Source of the DNA: Mastacembelus armatus | Taxonomy: Eukaryota; Chordata; Actinopteri; Synbranchiformes; Mastacembelidae | Length of the DNA stretch: 64,000 nucleotides | Direction: 5' to 3' | Assembly (NCBI RefSeq): GCF_900324485.2 | Contig: NC_046650.1 | Span: forward strand, 16,745,517 to 16,809,516 | In this document: positions 1 to 11,330 of the stretch, in pieces | Position numbering within the stretch: position 1 is the first letter of the stretch | Layout of the letters: each line of letters opens with the position of its first letter | Position numbers and translations under genes: made by a program | The notes under the pieces: generated by a model | The model's database searches: none | The model's input: the letters and a program-made list of their open reading frames with translations, nothing else | What the model was told of the DNA's origin: nothing

Positions 1-1100
1 TTCAGACACCAACAAAACGTTTCATGTTGAAATTCACATCATTACTAATTTTAATAATTACTTAGGTTTGATGACGGAGAGAAGATGGAGGGAGAAGATG
101 TGAGGAGGGATGGTTGAAAAGAAGGGGATGATGGGAGGACGAAAAGATGAAGAGAAGGATAAGGACTCAGAGAGATGATAAAGATGATGATGAAGAGGGA
201 TGATGCAGGAAAGTCTCAAAGGAGTTCACACATAAAAGGATGGAGGGGATGGAAACATAATGGAGGGATGAAAGGAGACTACTGGGAGAAACAAAAGAGG
301 GACGACAAAAGCAGACGCTCTAGTTTAAAACAAGTTGAAGAAAGGAAAAATAGAGGGAAAGTATAAGTTCAAGAAAACACAAAGGCAGGAGTGAATAAAG
401 GAATGATAAAGATAGAGGTGAGGATGAAGGGATGTAGATGGATGGAGGTAAATAGAGAGATGATGGATGGATGTAAATACCAGAGGAGGGATGAAGAGAT
501 GAAGAGAGGCAGCATGAGAGCAGATATGTGGAGCGATGGAGGGAAATTCAGATGGAGGGATGACAGTCGAATGGAAGAAAAGATGGAGGAAGGAACAGGG
601 TTTAAAATGTAAAGACGGAGGGATGTTGGATGGATGGAGTGATGTTCAGAGGCACCGTAGAAGAAGATGAAGGGATCACAGAGGGAGGAATGGATGTTTA
701 GATGCACCAGAGGACGATGGAGAGATGATGGAGGGGTGTAAAAAAAGATGGATGTGTAATTTAAAGGATGGAGAAGTGAAAGGCAAGAAAGACTTTAATG
801 ATGGAGGGAAGAAAATGAAGGTGAAGAAGGTGATGGACTTGTAGAGGAATGACAGAGGGATGACTGGTTGCAGGATGAGATGAAGGGATGTATGGAGGAA
901 GAAAAGAGTGATGGACAGAAAGGAAGATGGATCACTGGGAAGAAGAGCGATGGATGGACGGAGAGATGGGGGTTCAGTGCAATCAATAGGGATGATGGAG
1001 GGATGGAAAGAAGGATGGAGGGAATTCCCTGTTGCGTGCAGCGACAGCCAATCAGCTCTGCAGACACACACACCTTTTGGGTGTAATATTACGTAACAGT
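1..1100. repeat. Degenerate purine-rich GGAT/GATGGA repeat tract
   Basis: The plus strand is dominated by A and G, with recurring GATGGA, GAGGGATG and GAAGA words in irregular order, so this is a decayed simple-repeat or minisatellite region and not coding sequence. Open frames on both strands here are low-complexity products of the purine bias. It lies downstream of the endophilin first exon on the minus strand, so it is probably intron 1 of that gene. Confidence 0.75.
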
Positions 1101-1424
1101 AACCCTGCATGGGTTGAAACATCACGAGAATACGACCACAAATCTCGTTCATGTTGTAGGGAAACAGGATTTTAATGTGCATCTATTTTTTAATTAAAAT
1201 CTTAATTTCACATGAAGAAACGCAGGTTTGTTGTTACAACCGAAAGGCTCATAAAACAGAACTGAATGAAATTTTAATTTACATTTTTTGTCATTGATTT
1301 GTTATTGTTGACATATAAGAAAACACGTTCCCTGCAGTTTGAATTCAATTTTAACTCTTTCCAGGAAAACGAAAAACAATTTCTTGAAATCTGAGTCAAC
1401 AAAAACAACAGACGCTCTTCTTAC

Positions 1425-1469
1425 CTGGGTGGCTTTATGGAACTGCTTCTTCAACCCCGCGACAGACAT
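1425..1469 (-). CDS. Endophilin-A (SH3GL family), first coding exon; gene continues off the left edge
   Basis: The minus strand reads ATG at 1469 followed by MSVAGLKKQFHKATQ, then a GTAAGA donor at 1424. These 15 residues are the conserved amphipathic helix H0 that opens the N-BAR domain of endophilin-A proteins, which bend membranes during clathrin-mediated endocytosis and synaptic-vesicle recycling. A 45-nt first coding exon ending after ATQ agrees with the known family gene structure. By recall the residues HKATQ fit SH3GL2 (endophilin A1) better than SH3GL1 (YKASQ) or SH3GL3 (HKASQ), but 15 residues cannot settle the paralogue. The rest of the N-BAR and the SH3 domain are not in this window; no second exon was found in 1-1420. 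Confidence 0.8.
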
Positions 1470-1800
1470 CACTGCGGTTGTGGGGAAAAACACAGACAAA
1501 ATAAGGTTCTGGAAATTATCTGTAGGACTCTGGGGCTGGACACGACCGAGCTCGACACAAAAACCGCGATAAATCCTCCGGTAACCTGCCGCCACAGGTC
1601 GATATTGTCCGTTTAGTTTGGTTGAAATTGGTGGAAAACGGAAGCCGATGACCACCAGACCAGACCGAACCCAGCTGGACCTATTTTCAGTCTGACAGAG
1701 GGAGCGAGAGGAGGAGGAAGAGGAGGAAGGGGAGGAGGAGGAGGAGGGGCAAAGATCGCCTAACGACAAGATGGATCACCCATCTTGCTCATCTTGTGCA
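1470..1800 (-). promoter_or_regulatory. Probable 5' UTR and promoter of the endophilin-A gene
   Basis: Upstream of the endophilin start codon on the minus strand the sequence turns more GC-rich, and a GGA-rich tract at about 1697-1747 reads as a pyrimidine-rich stretch on the transcribed strand. This fits an untranslated leader and core promoter. No clear TATA box was seen. The exact start site cannot be placed. Confidence 0.4.
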
Positions 1801-2158
1801 AGCTGACCAGACAAATGCTAGATAAGAGTGTTTTTAGATTTTAATTGAAGCCTCTGTCTGTCAACAACAGAAGATCTTCGGCAGGGAGAGAGCGTCACGG
1901 TTTCTGGAACGTCATCACGCCGCCTGCTACGGCCCACGAGCCCAGCGGGTACCCATAGAGCTGCTCGCGCTGTTTTTACCCAACAATAATAAATAAATGA
2001 TTATTGTGATGTGCTCAAGTGTCCAAACGAGACGAAACAACAGAAAAAAGCAGGCGAGAAGAAGAAACTTTGGGCAGGTTTTCTGTTTCAGCACCTCGGA
2101 CAGCTCATTAGGGGGTCTGATGGTGCTTTCATGAACAGCTGGGAAGTATGAGCTTTTC

Positions 2159-2198
<40 letters not shown>

Positions 2199-3383
2199 CG
2201 GCATTAATACTAGGAAAGGTACTTTTCAATAGCTTCAACTAATCACGTCTGGGTGTGTTCAATATTCACACAGAAGAAAATCAACAAAATAATATCGACT
2301 TTGAACAGCACCAGGCTCAGTTTTTGTTCCTGTTGATGGATCCTGTGATTCTACAGTGCAACATGCATGAACCACAATGTAGAAATATTTTGATAAAAGT
2401 CAAAGTAATGCATGAAGTAAAAACAGAAATTATTACCATCAATATATATTTTAAATACCAAAAGCAGTACTACTCATTATTTAGAACAGAAAATTTCAGA
2501 ATATCGTGCACCTTTATATTATTATTGTTATTAATGCAGTGTTGGAGGAGGTACTTACTTAAATAACAGTAGAAAAAAAATAAACTCCAAGTAAAAGTCC
2601 TGCATTCCAAACGTTACTGCAGTGAAAGTACAAAGAACCATCATCCAAATGTACTTGTAGTATCCAGAGTAAACGTAGTCATTGTGCAGAGTGGCCCATA
2701 TCACATTGATGTATCTGAAATGCTCTTTATTGCTCTTTATTACTGCACTGTAGGTAATAAATGTCTTATTGTTGTTGTAGTCACTGGTCAGGACGGTGCT
2801 GCAGCACCCCCTGGTGGATGGTAGAAGACCTGCAAGCCCACAGTTGTACATTAATTAAAATAATAATAATAAACAAGTTTTAATGTAATTTTTGTTGTTG
2901 TTGTTGTTTATGTTCATGTTGTAATGATGTTTTGATTTTAGTGAGGGGGTATAGAGGGTCATCTGCTCCAGATGTTCAATAGTGTTGGAGTTACTTTGAC
3001 CTGCATGACACATGATTACAGCTCAAAATGTTTTCCAAAGAGCACAAACTATTATTATTATTTATTATTATAGTTTTCATGGACAAACACTGTCTAGAAC
3101 GTATTTCTAAGGACCATAATAACGTGAGAGAACATACATAACCAGCTTATAACAGCGTTTAGCTCGTATCTTTGTCCTCAGGGTGCGGCTGCTGCCCTCT
3201 GGCGTATTTATATCCAGTTGGTTTCGGTTTTATTTCACTTCTTCGCTGAGGGGCTGAGGTCGAGCGGCGCTTCACTGTAAGGATGTGGCCAATATCCGAA
3301 TAAATAAAAAAACGATCTTTCGGTCAAATTAGAAACAGGGCGTCATGTTTATAAAAACGCTGCCTCCGGCCTGTACAGCAGCG
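1801..3383. other. Intergenic DNA with a CAA microsatellite and a dispersed repeat
   Basis: No convincing gene. A perfect (CAA)n tract occupies about 2160-2199. At about 2530-2720 is a member of a dispersed family recognised by AGTAAAAGTCCTGCATTCC-like words; related copies lie near 38.2 kb and 41.5-41.7 kb. The remainder is AT-rich unique sequence. Confidence 0.5.
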
Positions 3384-3456
3384 GCCCGGCTAGCTCAGTC
3401 GGTAGAGCATGAGACTCTTAATCTCAGGGTCGTGGGTTCGAGCCCCACGTTGGGCG
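3384..3456 (+). tRNA. tRNA-Lys (anticodon CTT)
   Basis: A full 73-nt cloverleaf can be drawn. The acceptor stem pairs GCCCGGC with the 3' strand before the discriminator base, the A box TAGCTCAGTCGGTAGAGC and B box GGTTCGAGCCC are canonical, and the anticodon stem TGAGA/TCTCA carries the loop CTCTTAA with CTT at positions 34-36. A T run a few bases after the 3' end (about 3463-3472) serves as RNA polymerase III terminator. It looks functional and has no intron. Confidence 0.95.
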
Positions 3457-3460
3457 CTAA

Positions 3461-3475
3461 GCTTTTTTTTTTGTT
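3461..3475 (+). terminator. Pol III T-run terminator of tRNA-Lys
   Basis: A long run of T directly follows the tRNA 3' end. This is the usual RNA polymerase III stop signal. Confidence 0.8.
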
Positions 3476-3936
3476 TTGTTTTGTTTTGTTAAGGATTTCG
3501 TTTTCTATCGGTGTTTCTCGTTTCCTTGCTCCCGTGATGTGCTCTATGTTCCGGATTCTTTTGAAACAACCTAATTTGTATGTAATTATTACATAGTTAA
3601 AATACGTTTCAACATATGTTAATGTGTAATATGTTAAAACAGTCAAAAATGCTTCAGTAACAGGATCCTTGCATCAAAATTTAGCTTTTGCCAACATAAT
3701 AAAATAACAAAATAACAAGACGAACAAAATAACAACAAAATAAATTTGGTGCGATCAATGGTAAATGGAAGGGCTGGTAGCTTGAACATTTACACAGGTG
3801 TTCTCTTAATTTGGGCTTTTTCTTACAGGCTGTATTGCAAACACATGTATTTTAAAGGTAACTTGTAAACGCAACGTCCATATCACATGACACATGTATG
3901 TAAAGGTGACGTGTGTTCTCCTGGAAGAAAAACAGT

Positions 3937-3953
3937 CGTCCCTGGGTGGGCTC

Positions 3954-4004
<51 letters not shown>

Positions 4005-4010
4005 AGAGAC
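3937..4010 (-). tRNA. tRNA-Asn (anticodon GTT)
   Basis: On the minus strand a 74-nt cloverleaf starts GTCTCTG and ends CAGGGAC plus discriminator G. The A box TGGCGCAATCGGTTAGCGC and B box GGTTCGAGCCC are intact, and the anticodon stem TTCGG/CCGAA holds CTGTTAA with GTT. The sequence equals the plus-strand copy at 4491-4564 and the two are transcribed away from each other. A run of T on the minus strand follows the 3' end near 3927-3932. Confidence 0.95.
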
Positions 4011-4490
4011 CACATGACTCACATATTTTGGCGGGTTTTTTTTATATGACACATACAGCACTGTGTTGAATATGAAACGTTTCACTAAAATAGGAAGTCT
4101 AAAGTAGAGAAATAGCGCTGGTTAAATCCTCCCTCTGTGTATCATTCCAAATGTCCTGGAAATGCTGAAAATTTTTTAACCAGTTCAGAAAAATGAGACA
4201 AATACTAAAATGTCTGAAAAAAAAACCATTGGTTAAATCCAGAAAATTCTTGTTTTTGTATTTTCAGGGACAAGGTGGTGGTAGAATGAGATATGTGGGC
4301 CAAAACAGTCTAAATAAAGGTTTTAAATGCCTTGTAAACCCCCTCTGGTTGGTGAGGACAATAGGGGTTATTAAAGTCCTAATTGAAGCATGAGTAACTG
4401 TTGGATACGCTGGTTTCTATAAATAAATGGGTAATGATGGTGGGCGGGGATAGACGGTTAAAACCACACCCCCAAGACTGGTTTCACATG

Positions 4491-4496
4491 GTCTCT

Positions 4497-4547
<51 letters not shown>

Positions 4548-4564
4548 GAGCCCACCCAGGGACG
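4491..4564 (+). tRNA. tRNA-Asn (anticodon GTT), second identical copy
   Basis: This has the same 74-nt tRNA-Asn sequence as the minus-strand copy at 3937-4010, with matching acceptor, D, anticodon (GTT) and T arms. The Pol III terminator TTTTT lies just after the gene at about 4569. Flanks outside the tRNA body share only the immediate 3' ACTGTTTTTCT-like stretch, consistent with an inverted duplication that kept only the gene and terminator similar. Confidence 0.95.
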
Positions 4565-4699
4565 ACTGTTTTTCTACAGAAACCTTCTGGCCAGGGGCTT
4601 GAGTGCTACCCGCCTCTGAACTACTTGACTCGGTTTTAGTCATTTCCATTACCATCGAGTACCACCTCAATATGGGCAGAGTTGTCAGAGCACGGCGGA

Positions 4700-5145
4700 G
4701 CTGAACCTGCTCAAACCAAATGGTTCCTTTCAATATGGAGGAGCAGAAGTTCTACACTGCTATCCAGGTTATATTGTCTAATGCTGCAGCCGGTCCCTGT
4801 TCAACCATAGTGAGAATCTTGTTCGCATTGCCTGTTTTAATTCAAACTCATTTCTGGTGCATGTTGGACTCCACCAGAAGGTCTACCTTATGGACAGAAT
4901 TTCTAGGCGTAGTCAGGGGTCAGAGAGGGTCCAGTTTGGTAGCCACTGAATCATCTCTGCTCTTGCGGATGATGTGGTTCGGCTGGCTTCTTTGGGCCAG
5001 GCCCTGCAGCATGCACTGGTGCAATTCGCAGCTGAGTGTGAAGTGGCCAAGTTGAGAAACAGCACCTCCAAGTCCAAGGCCATGGTTCTGTCGGAAAGGG
5101 TGAATTGTCTCCCACGGGTTGGGCGAGAGTTCCTGTCTCAAAAAG
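4700..5145 (+). mobile_element. Degenerate LINE fragment, reverse-transcriptase region (outer element, 5' part)
   Basis: Plus-strand reading, with frame changes, gives pieces typical of a common fish non-LTR retrotransposon: a MDRISRRSQG-like stretch near 4890-4925, then an ALADDV-like catalytic region, RFAAECEV and STSKSKAMVL near 5015-5090, and RVGREFLSQ at about 5115-5145. The same family appears at 61570-62110. The sequence is interrupted by stops and shifts and then by a minus-strand LINE; its downstream part resumes near 6085. Confidence 0.65.
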
Positions 5146-6084
5146 AATTGAATCAGAATCAGGTTTACCAGACCATGATGGAGGATGTTAGGATGGATTT
5201 GATGATGGCAGTGTAGAAGTTCACCAGCATCTTTGAAGGGAGGTGAAACTTCTTCAGCTGCCACAGGAAATAGATCTGCTGAGCCTTCTTGGTTAGGGAG
5301 CTGATATTCTGCTCCCATTTGAGCTCCTGGGTGATGGTGGTGCCCAGGAAGCGGAAGGACTCGACAGAGGTCACCGGAGTATCACGGGGGGGGGGGGGTT
5401 GGAGGAGGGGCTGTGTCCTTCCTGAAGTCCACAATCATCTCCGCTGTGTTAAGGGAGTTAAACTCCAGGTGGTTGGTGCTGCACCATGACACCAGACGGT
5501 CCATCTCCCTCCTGTAGGCCGACTCATCTGGTGTCGTCTGCAAACTTCAGGAGTTTGACAGACTGGTGAGCAGATGGCAGCCGTTGGCGTATAGGGAGAA
5601 TAGCAGAGGAGAAAGGACACAGCCTTGGAGGGATCCAGTGTTGATGGTCTGGGAGTCAGAGACATGCTTTCCCAACCTCACAAACTGCCGTCTGTCTGTC
5701 AGAGCAGAGCTGAAGTCCACAAACAGTATCCTGGCGTAGGATCCTGGGGAGTCCAGATGGTGGAGGATGAAGTGGAGGGTCATATTCACAGCGTCGTCCA
5801 CAGATCTGTTGGCTCTGTAGGCGAACTGTAGGGCATCCAGGAGAGGGTCTGTAATGTCCTTGAGGTAGGACAGGATGAGGTGCTCAAAAGACTTCATGAC
5901 CATGGAAGTCAGGGCGATGGGTCTGTCAATCATTTAGTCCTGTGATCCTTGTGTTTTTGGGGATGGGGATGGTGACTGAGGTCAGGAAGCAGGCTGGCAC
6001 ATGGCAGGTCTCCAATGAGGTGTTAAAAATGTCTGAACACTGGGGACAGCTGATTGGCACAGTGCTTCAGAGTGGAGGGGGAGA
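5146..6084 (-). mobile_element. Rex1/CR1-group LINE fragment inserted into the older LINE
   Basis: The minus strand encodes the 3' half of a CR1/L2-group reverse transcriptase. A first block (5547-5933) has RPIALTSMVMKSFEHL, LQFAYRANRSVDDAVN, ILFVDFSSA and SLQGCVLSPLLFSLY; the next (5165-5434) has VESFRFLGTTITQELKW and FYTAIIKSILTSSI. Frame breaks and the loss of the catalytic YADD block show it is dead. An eleven-base G run at about 5388-5398 lies inside it. The left end (AATTGAATCAGAATCAGG) resembles the short repeat tail of fish CR1-like elements. Confidence 0.7.
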
Positions 6085-6165
6085 CAGAGTCTGGGCCCCT
6101 CAGAGTCTCTCGATTTACGGGTCGATCTACGTTCCTATCCGCCTCATGGTCACAAGCTCTGTACA
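6085..6165 (+). mobile_element. Outer LINE fragment, 3' continuation after the nested insertion
   Basis: Around 6098-6160 the plus strand reads like the conserved SIYRSIYVPTLTYGHELW block that lies downstream of the reverse transcriptase in the same fish LINE family as 4700-5145, here as SIYGSIYVPI followed by a shifted frame. About 60 residues expected between the two pieces are absent, so a deletion accompanied or preceded the insertion of the minus-strand LINE. Confidence 0.55.
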
Positions 6166-6339
6166 GAAACCAGAAGGTAAAGTAATTTTATGAAGTATTC
6201 GTTAAAGTTTGCAAAAACTCAACTGTGACAGATTGAACAGCACCCACTATTATCTATGCTACGTCCTTTTTTCACCAGCCTGATTTCTAGATCTAACGAA
6301 AGTACAGGGGCACTGATTTCAGTTTGAAGCCACTCCATC

Positions 6340-6520
6340 AAATAAAGTTATTACCCTTATTAGTCACACACAAAGCAGTGGGCAGCTGGTGCGGTGGAGC
6401 CCCGGGAGCAGTTGGGGGTCCGGTGCCTTGCTCAAGGGTCTCACCTCAATCATGGTATTGAAGGTGGACAGGACACTGGTTATTCACTCCGTCCCCCCCA
6501 ACAACACATGGTAACAAGTT
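6340..6520. repeat. Dispersed teleost repeat (TGCCTTGCTCAAGGG family)
   Basis: The segment with GGGCAGCTGGTGCGG, CCCGGGAGCAGTTGGGG and TGCCTTGCTCAAGGG is recognised as a widely scattered fish repeat. It has no coding potential. The parent element class is not clear from this copy. Confidence 0.4.
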
Positions 6521-7979
6521 GGTAAAATCTTACCATAAGAAACACTAGTCTGAGGAAAAGTGCAACATTATTGTGACAAACAGGAGACAATATGAATCAG
6601 AAATAATTTAATTTGTTTCAGGAAATTGTCAAGTTACAGTGTGTCATTCTACATATATTATAAGTAGAAGGAAAATAAACTCCATTTTCAAAATATAAAA
6701 ATATAATTATCATTACATACATTATAATCTTATTTAAAATGGTAACAGTGAATAGTACAGATTGAAGAAATATCATGTACAGTCAATAGGCAAACTGATT
6801 CTCATAGTGATGAGCTGAACAGGGTGGGCACTGACAGCAATGAGTTCTTGTGGTGCATCATGGGGAAATGAGTTTCTGGCCGAACAGGTTTCTGTCTGAG
6901 CAGCTTCACAGATTACATTTATAGAGGTAACTTAAATATATCCTGTAAGTCCAAGTAATTCAGGAAACAGGACTGTAACTAGAACGCAACAGTTTTGGTT
7001 TTGAAATGAAATTGGAGGACAGAGAAGCCTCACTTTTGATACGGTGAAGTCTTTATATTAGTTCTTATGTACTCAGTGTGAGTAAATTTAATCCTTCAGC
7101 TGTGTGTGGAGAATCCTTCCTATCATGTGTCATATGATAAATCTGGGCAGTTGTAATTCAAACTAGTATGCACTACCTAAATAAATTAGGTGGAACCATG
7201 CCAGAAAACAAGGCATAATCTGTAGCAGAAGGCAGAGCCAGACAGTCCCATATCTGGTATATAAGGAGCAAAGCTAAAGGCACACCTTTTGATATACTGA
7301 TGTTAGACAATATTACTGATTTAAAGATGTCCACTGCCACTGGGCTCTGATTTCCATGCAAAGATAGTATCCTTAGTCTTTCCTGAAATAGTCCGTCCAT
7401 GTTGTATTCTGTGTAACTGCTTCACAGGCTCTTAGGACTTGTCTGTCATGTTGGACGCTGTTGACATGGGAAGGACTCCCGTCACCTGCTCTCAGTCCTT
7501 GGAAATATGTTTAGACAGTCTCTAGTCTCTCCTCCTTTGTTGGCAGCTGCCTCAGCCCCCACTGTTTCCTTTATGTAATCCACCAGCAGACAATGAAGGA
7601 GCTGCTGCAGGTGCAGAGCCTGGGTGCTTCCGTCCAGCAGAGATGGAAAAATACTGCAGCTTGGGTATGATGAACCAGATCCGGGGTTCCTTTATAACAT
7701 CATCATGAACTGCCTCACACTCCAGAGCACTTTTTTACCCACCGGCTCACAAAAGCGGCACCAGGTTGTGAATGTGGATGGACATTACCTAAAAAGAGAC
7801 TCAGCTGGATGCAAAACCTCTCCACCTCTGTAAGACCTTGGAGCAGCTAATGTGGCTGAAGTTTGGTTTGATCCTGATGCAGCAGTGAGAGTAATGGGAG
7901 GACTGGGCCTCTGGCACAAATGTTTGTCATAGAAAAAAAAGAAAGGGAGAATATCTTCTGTTTCCTCCTGACTTGTAGC

Positions 7980-10900
7980 TTATTTTTGTTGCTTGTGTTT
8001 TATGATAAAACCAACAGCTCCACAGACCACGATGCAGACAGCGAACACAACCGGGCTCAGATGATTCCGAGTGGACTGGCCTGATATATGGGGGGAGGAA
8101 GAAACAAACATGAGAGCCACTTTAGGTGCAACATGCCAGTTAAGAGGACATGAATATGATTCAGTATCTTGGTAAAATGAAAACATTAAAGATTATTTTG
8201 TTCTTAAAGTTCAGAGCATTTTCTGACCTGTAACATCTGGCTCACCCTCTGGCTCTGGAGTTTGCTGCGGTGTCTCTGTTGCCCCAGGTTTAACATAGTT
8301 TGGATCTAGAGAAGAAAAAAAAAAGTTTTCAATACCATCCCAAAGAATCAACAGTTCCTGTATACTAGGGGTCTCTAACTCCAGTCCTAGAGGGCCACTG
8401 TCCCGGTCCTTTTTCAACTATCCCTGCCCTTCCAGCTTCTGATTGGCTGAACACACCTAATCCAGGTAATCAGCAGTGGGTAGGGCAGGGACAGTTGGAA
8501 AACAACCAGGACAGTGGCCCTCGAGGACTGGAGTCAGGGACCCCTGCTTTAGATCATCGGTGTAAACTATTATTCAACACTGTACGTACAGAACAGGAGC
8601 TACATGCTAACAGGCATTCACCATCTTAATTTAACATTATGAGCTATTCTTTGCTCCTTAGCACCTCATACCAAGTGTAGCTGATGCTGATTGGATGTTT
8701 TGAACAACTTTAAATTTAGATTTTAACCCAACTTTATTATCAGAGGAAAGATGAAACTTATCCTCAGGAGAATATAAATGTTTTGTGCAAATGATTTGGA
8801 AATCCAACCAATATTCTGTATATTTTAAATCAGATTTATAAATTTGAGCCTTGTGTTGGCTCTGCAGTACAACATGTTAGCGTTACTGTATTTGGATTGA
8901 AATCTTCAGTTGCAGTATCACCAACAACAAGCTGAACCACAATATTTGTCTTCTTCTTCCATTACAACCCCTTCAAAAGCGACTGAAACAATAAGGTGGT
9001 TCAAGTCAAACAGTTTTTCGATCCATAAACAACATTTAAACAAACACACTTACCAACAACAAGCTGAACCACCGAGTCCTTCCTGTGTCCGGCTAACGTG
9101 GGGAGGAAACATCTGTATCTGCCTTCATCTGCCAGAGTCACGTTGAGGATGTGCAGTGATACGTTTCCTCGTCTCAGTTCATTTGTGAACAGCGCCGTCC
9201 TCCTGACGTATGACGGGATCTGTACGGCCCGCACTTCACGCCTGTCCCGGTACAGGTACACGTACCTGAACCGGCTCAGCTGGAGCTCGGGCTTCAACCA
9301 CTCCACTGGCTGACCCTCAATGTTGATCTGAGGCTCCACATGGCAGGGCAGGACAATGTCATCACCTGGAGCAGCAATGATTGGCTGAGCTGGACCAATG
9401 ACCTTAAACTCACCTGGAAAATTAAGGGAAAATTAAACTTCTGAAGTGACTGAAGTTTGGAACTTAATTTGCTATATTTATCAAAATTAACACCATCTAA
9501 TACTCTAGAACCTTTCTGTAAATATGTAACAAACATATAGAACTTATTGTAACGCTATTGTATGTACTGTATGTTTTATGTCTAAGGCTGCAGAGAACGT
9601 ATCTTCCTCCCCATTTAATCCATTTCTTTTGACTTATTTGGTCCAAAAAAGGTAAAAAATGCCCATAAGGACGATGTAATCTCTATAAATGCTTGGTTTG
9701 TATAAGCAACAGTCTAAAACATACAAAACATTCAGTTCATTACCACATAAGACAAAGAAAAGTTGCAATGTCACAGGTAAAAAGTGATAATTGGAAAACG
9801 TGCTTGAAATAAAGTTAATCACTTGTCACACAAGCTGATTATTTTGATTGACCAACTGCTGCAACTACATTTCAAACCAAAAATTACATTTCTGTAAATT
9901 ATTTTGACTTTCCAAAGACTAAAATCACATGTTATAGAAATCTCTTATTAGGAGAAAATATTTGCTGCCTGTGTTTGTGCTGTATGGGTGTATGAAGTGA
10001 TGGATTTGTGCTGTCAGTTGTTACAGTTTTCTTATTCAAGTTAATTCTTAGTTATGTACCGTTCAACACATTAATGATGGGAGTCTCATGTTGGCATTAA
10101 CCTTAACTGAACATGCTTTCAGACAGAACACTAGATATGATCATATCAGTGTGTTAACCCTTGCCTGCTAATCAGGAGGTCGGGGGCTTCCCAACATGCC
10201 GCCTTCTGTTGTTGCTGTAGCCTGTGACAAGCAGATATATTATAGTTGGCAAGGCTCAAACTCAAATTAACTGATCGTCTCACACTTCCTAGAAAGAGTT
10301 TAAGGTTAGGTTAAGGCAACTACTGATTGTCTGCCTGAGTTGTTGAACTGTACGTTTGTCTTTAAAATTAAAGTAGTAAAGAAAATACACAGATATTCAT
10401 TTAAAGCATCAAATCTACATTTAAAAAAAATAAAGTACAGATATTTGACATTTGAGCCTAATAAATGACATACTACTTCTACAGTGATTAGCAGGCAGCT
10501 AATTCAGTTTTTGACTAATAGATGGTTCTGTTTTAGGTCACTGAACAATCAGCAATAATCCTGTGATTCAGCATCAGTCATAAAGAACAAACAGCAGAAT
10601 GAATGAAAACTGTAAGAGAAAAGCTGAACTTGTGGATAAAGTAAGAACATGACTGAAACTAAATCCAAATTCAACTGGTTAGTGACACGTGTTGATTTAC
10701 ATCTATTTCAAGTTTCTAACTTGAGCCAGTTTCAGATCTAGTTAATTTTCCATATAAATCCTTTCACTAAACAAACCAGTTGTGATGCATCATGACTCAC
10801 ATGAGCAAAAACTCGAAGTTATTCCGGCATGTTTTGAAATCACTAAAACACATAGAGCTTAATGTTATTGTCAACCTGCTTCTGTAGCTGTAAGCTTACA

Positions 10901-11238
10901 TGTAACGTTCAAGGACCACCGAGGAGCCAGCTCTTTACAGTGCTGCACGTGTTTGTTTGTCTTACTTGCAGGTTAACAAACACAGACTATATGAGCACAC
11001 GTCATAGACACAAACCCACGTGCTAATGTTAAGTTACACCTGCGATCACGACAGACAAGAAACAAGCTAGCTAGCTGCTAACATTAGCCTTAGCATTAAC
11101 CTGTAAGATGCTCTGACATGAACATCCACCATGTTTACCGTCTACGGGCGCACAGAGCAGCAAAGCCGAGAAGAAGGAGAAGGTCCGGAATGAGAAGGTG
11201 CGATCCAGCTGGTCCAGGTCCACGACAAATGTTCCCAT
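7980..11238 (-). CDS. Butyrophilin/MOG-like single V-domain membrane protein, gene 1
   Basis: Four minus-strand exons join in phase 1: 11139-11238 (leader, MGTFVVDLDQ... ending PVDG), 9054-9413 (V domain), 8228-8305 (stalk, DPNYVKPGATETPQQ...) and 7980-8080 (membrane exon ending KHKQQK, stop TAA). The total is 639 nt, 212 residues. The V domain has the B-strand Cys (IVLPC), C-strand Trp (VEWLK), DEGRYRC and the butyrophilin-type VYLYRDRREV plus RRTALFTNELRRGNVSL. One transmembrane segment (SPVVFAVCIVVCGAVGFII) ends in a short basic tail without tyrosines, so signalling would need a partner, or the protein acts as a ligand. All four junctions have GT-AG signals. Its V exon is almost identical to that of the next gene (15590-15949), unlike its leader and tail. 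Confidence 0.85.
8367..8545. mobile_element. MITE with long terminal inverted repeats in intron 2 of the V-domain gene
   Basis: The ends AGGGGTCTCTAACTCCAGTC and the complement of GGAGTCAGGGACCCCT form imperfect inverted repeats of roughly 40 bp that continue through AGGGCCACTGTCC. The 179-bp element has no coding capacity. A shorter hairpin with the same CCTCGAGGACC/ACTGTCC core lies at 59761-59853, so the two are probably related families. Confidence 0.65.
9414..11138 (-). other. Intron 1 of V-domain gene 1
   Basis: This 1.7-kb AT-rich intron lies between the leader and V exons. No further exon, RNA gene or clear transposon was found in it. Confidence 0.6.
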
Positions 11239-11299
11239 GACACGGAAAAAACACTCAGCGAGGACTGACTGAGCCAACTGAGCTCCTCTGTTAGAAGCG

Positions 11300-11330
11300 C
11301 TCACTATAAAGACGATGTGACGTCACTTGG
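11300..11330 (-). promoter_or_regulatory. Promoter element of V-domain gene 1 with a CRE palindrome
   Basis: A perfect TGACGTCA (CREB/ATF site) lies at 11318-11325, 80 bp upstream of the start codon at 11238, next to an AT-rich TTTATAG stretch (minus-strand reading). Position and spacing suit a core promoter. Binding is inferred only from the motif. Confidence 0.5.

Noticed and set aside
175-1096. Several open frames on both strands in the first kilobase
   Set aside because: They are low-complexity products of purine-rich repeat DNA, with no domain, splice signal or signal peptide.
1302-1769. A 155-codon minus-strand open frame covering the endophilin exon
   Set aside because: Only the 45 nt after the internal ATG at 1469 are coding. 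The upstream part is untranslated leader and the downstream part runs past a clear donor into intron.
3345-4015. Open frames overlapping the tRNA genes
   Set aside because: They read through tRNA-Lys and tRNA-Asn sequence and have no other support.
9098-9313. Plus-strand open frame in the V exon of gene 1, and its twin at 15634-15849
   Set aside because: They are antisense shadows. The minus strand has the Ig fold residues and splice sites.
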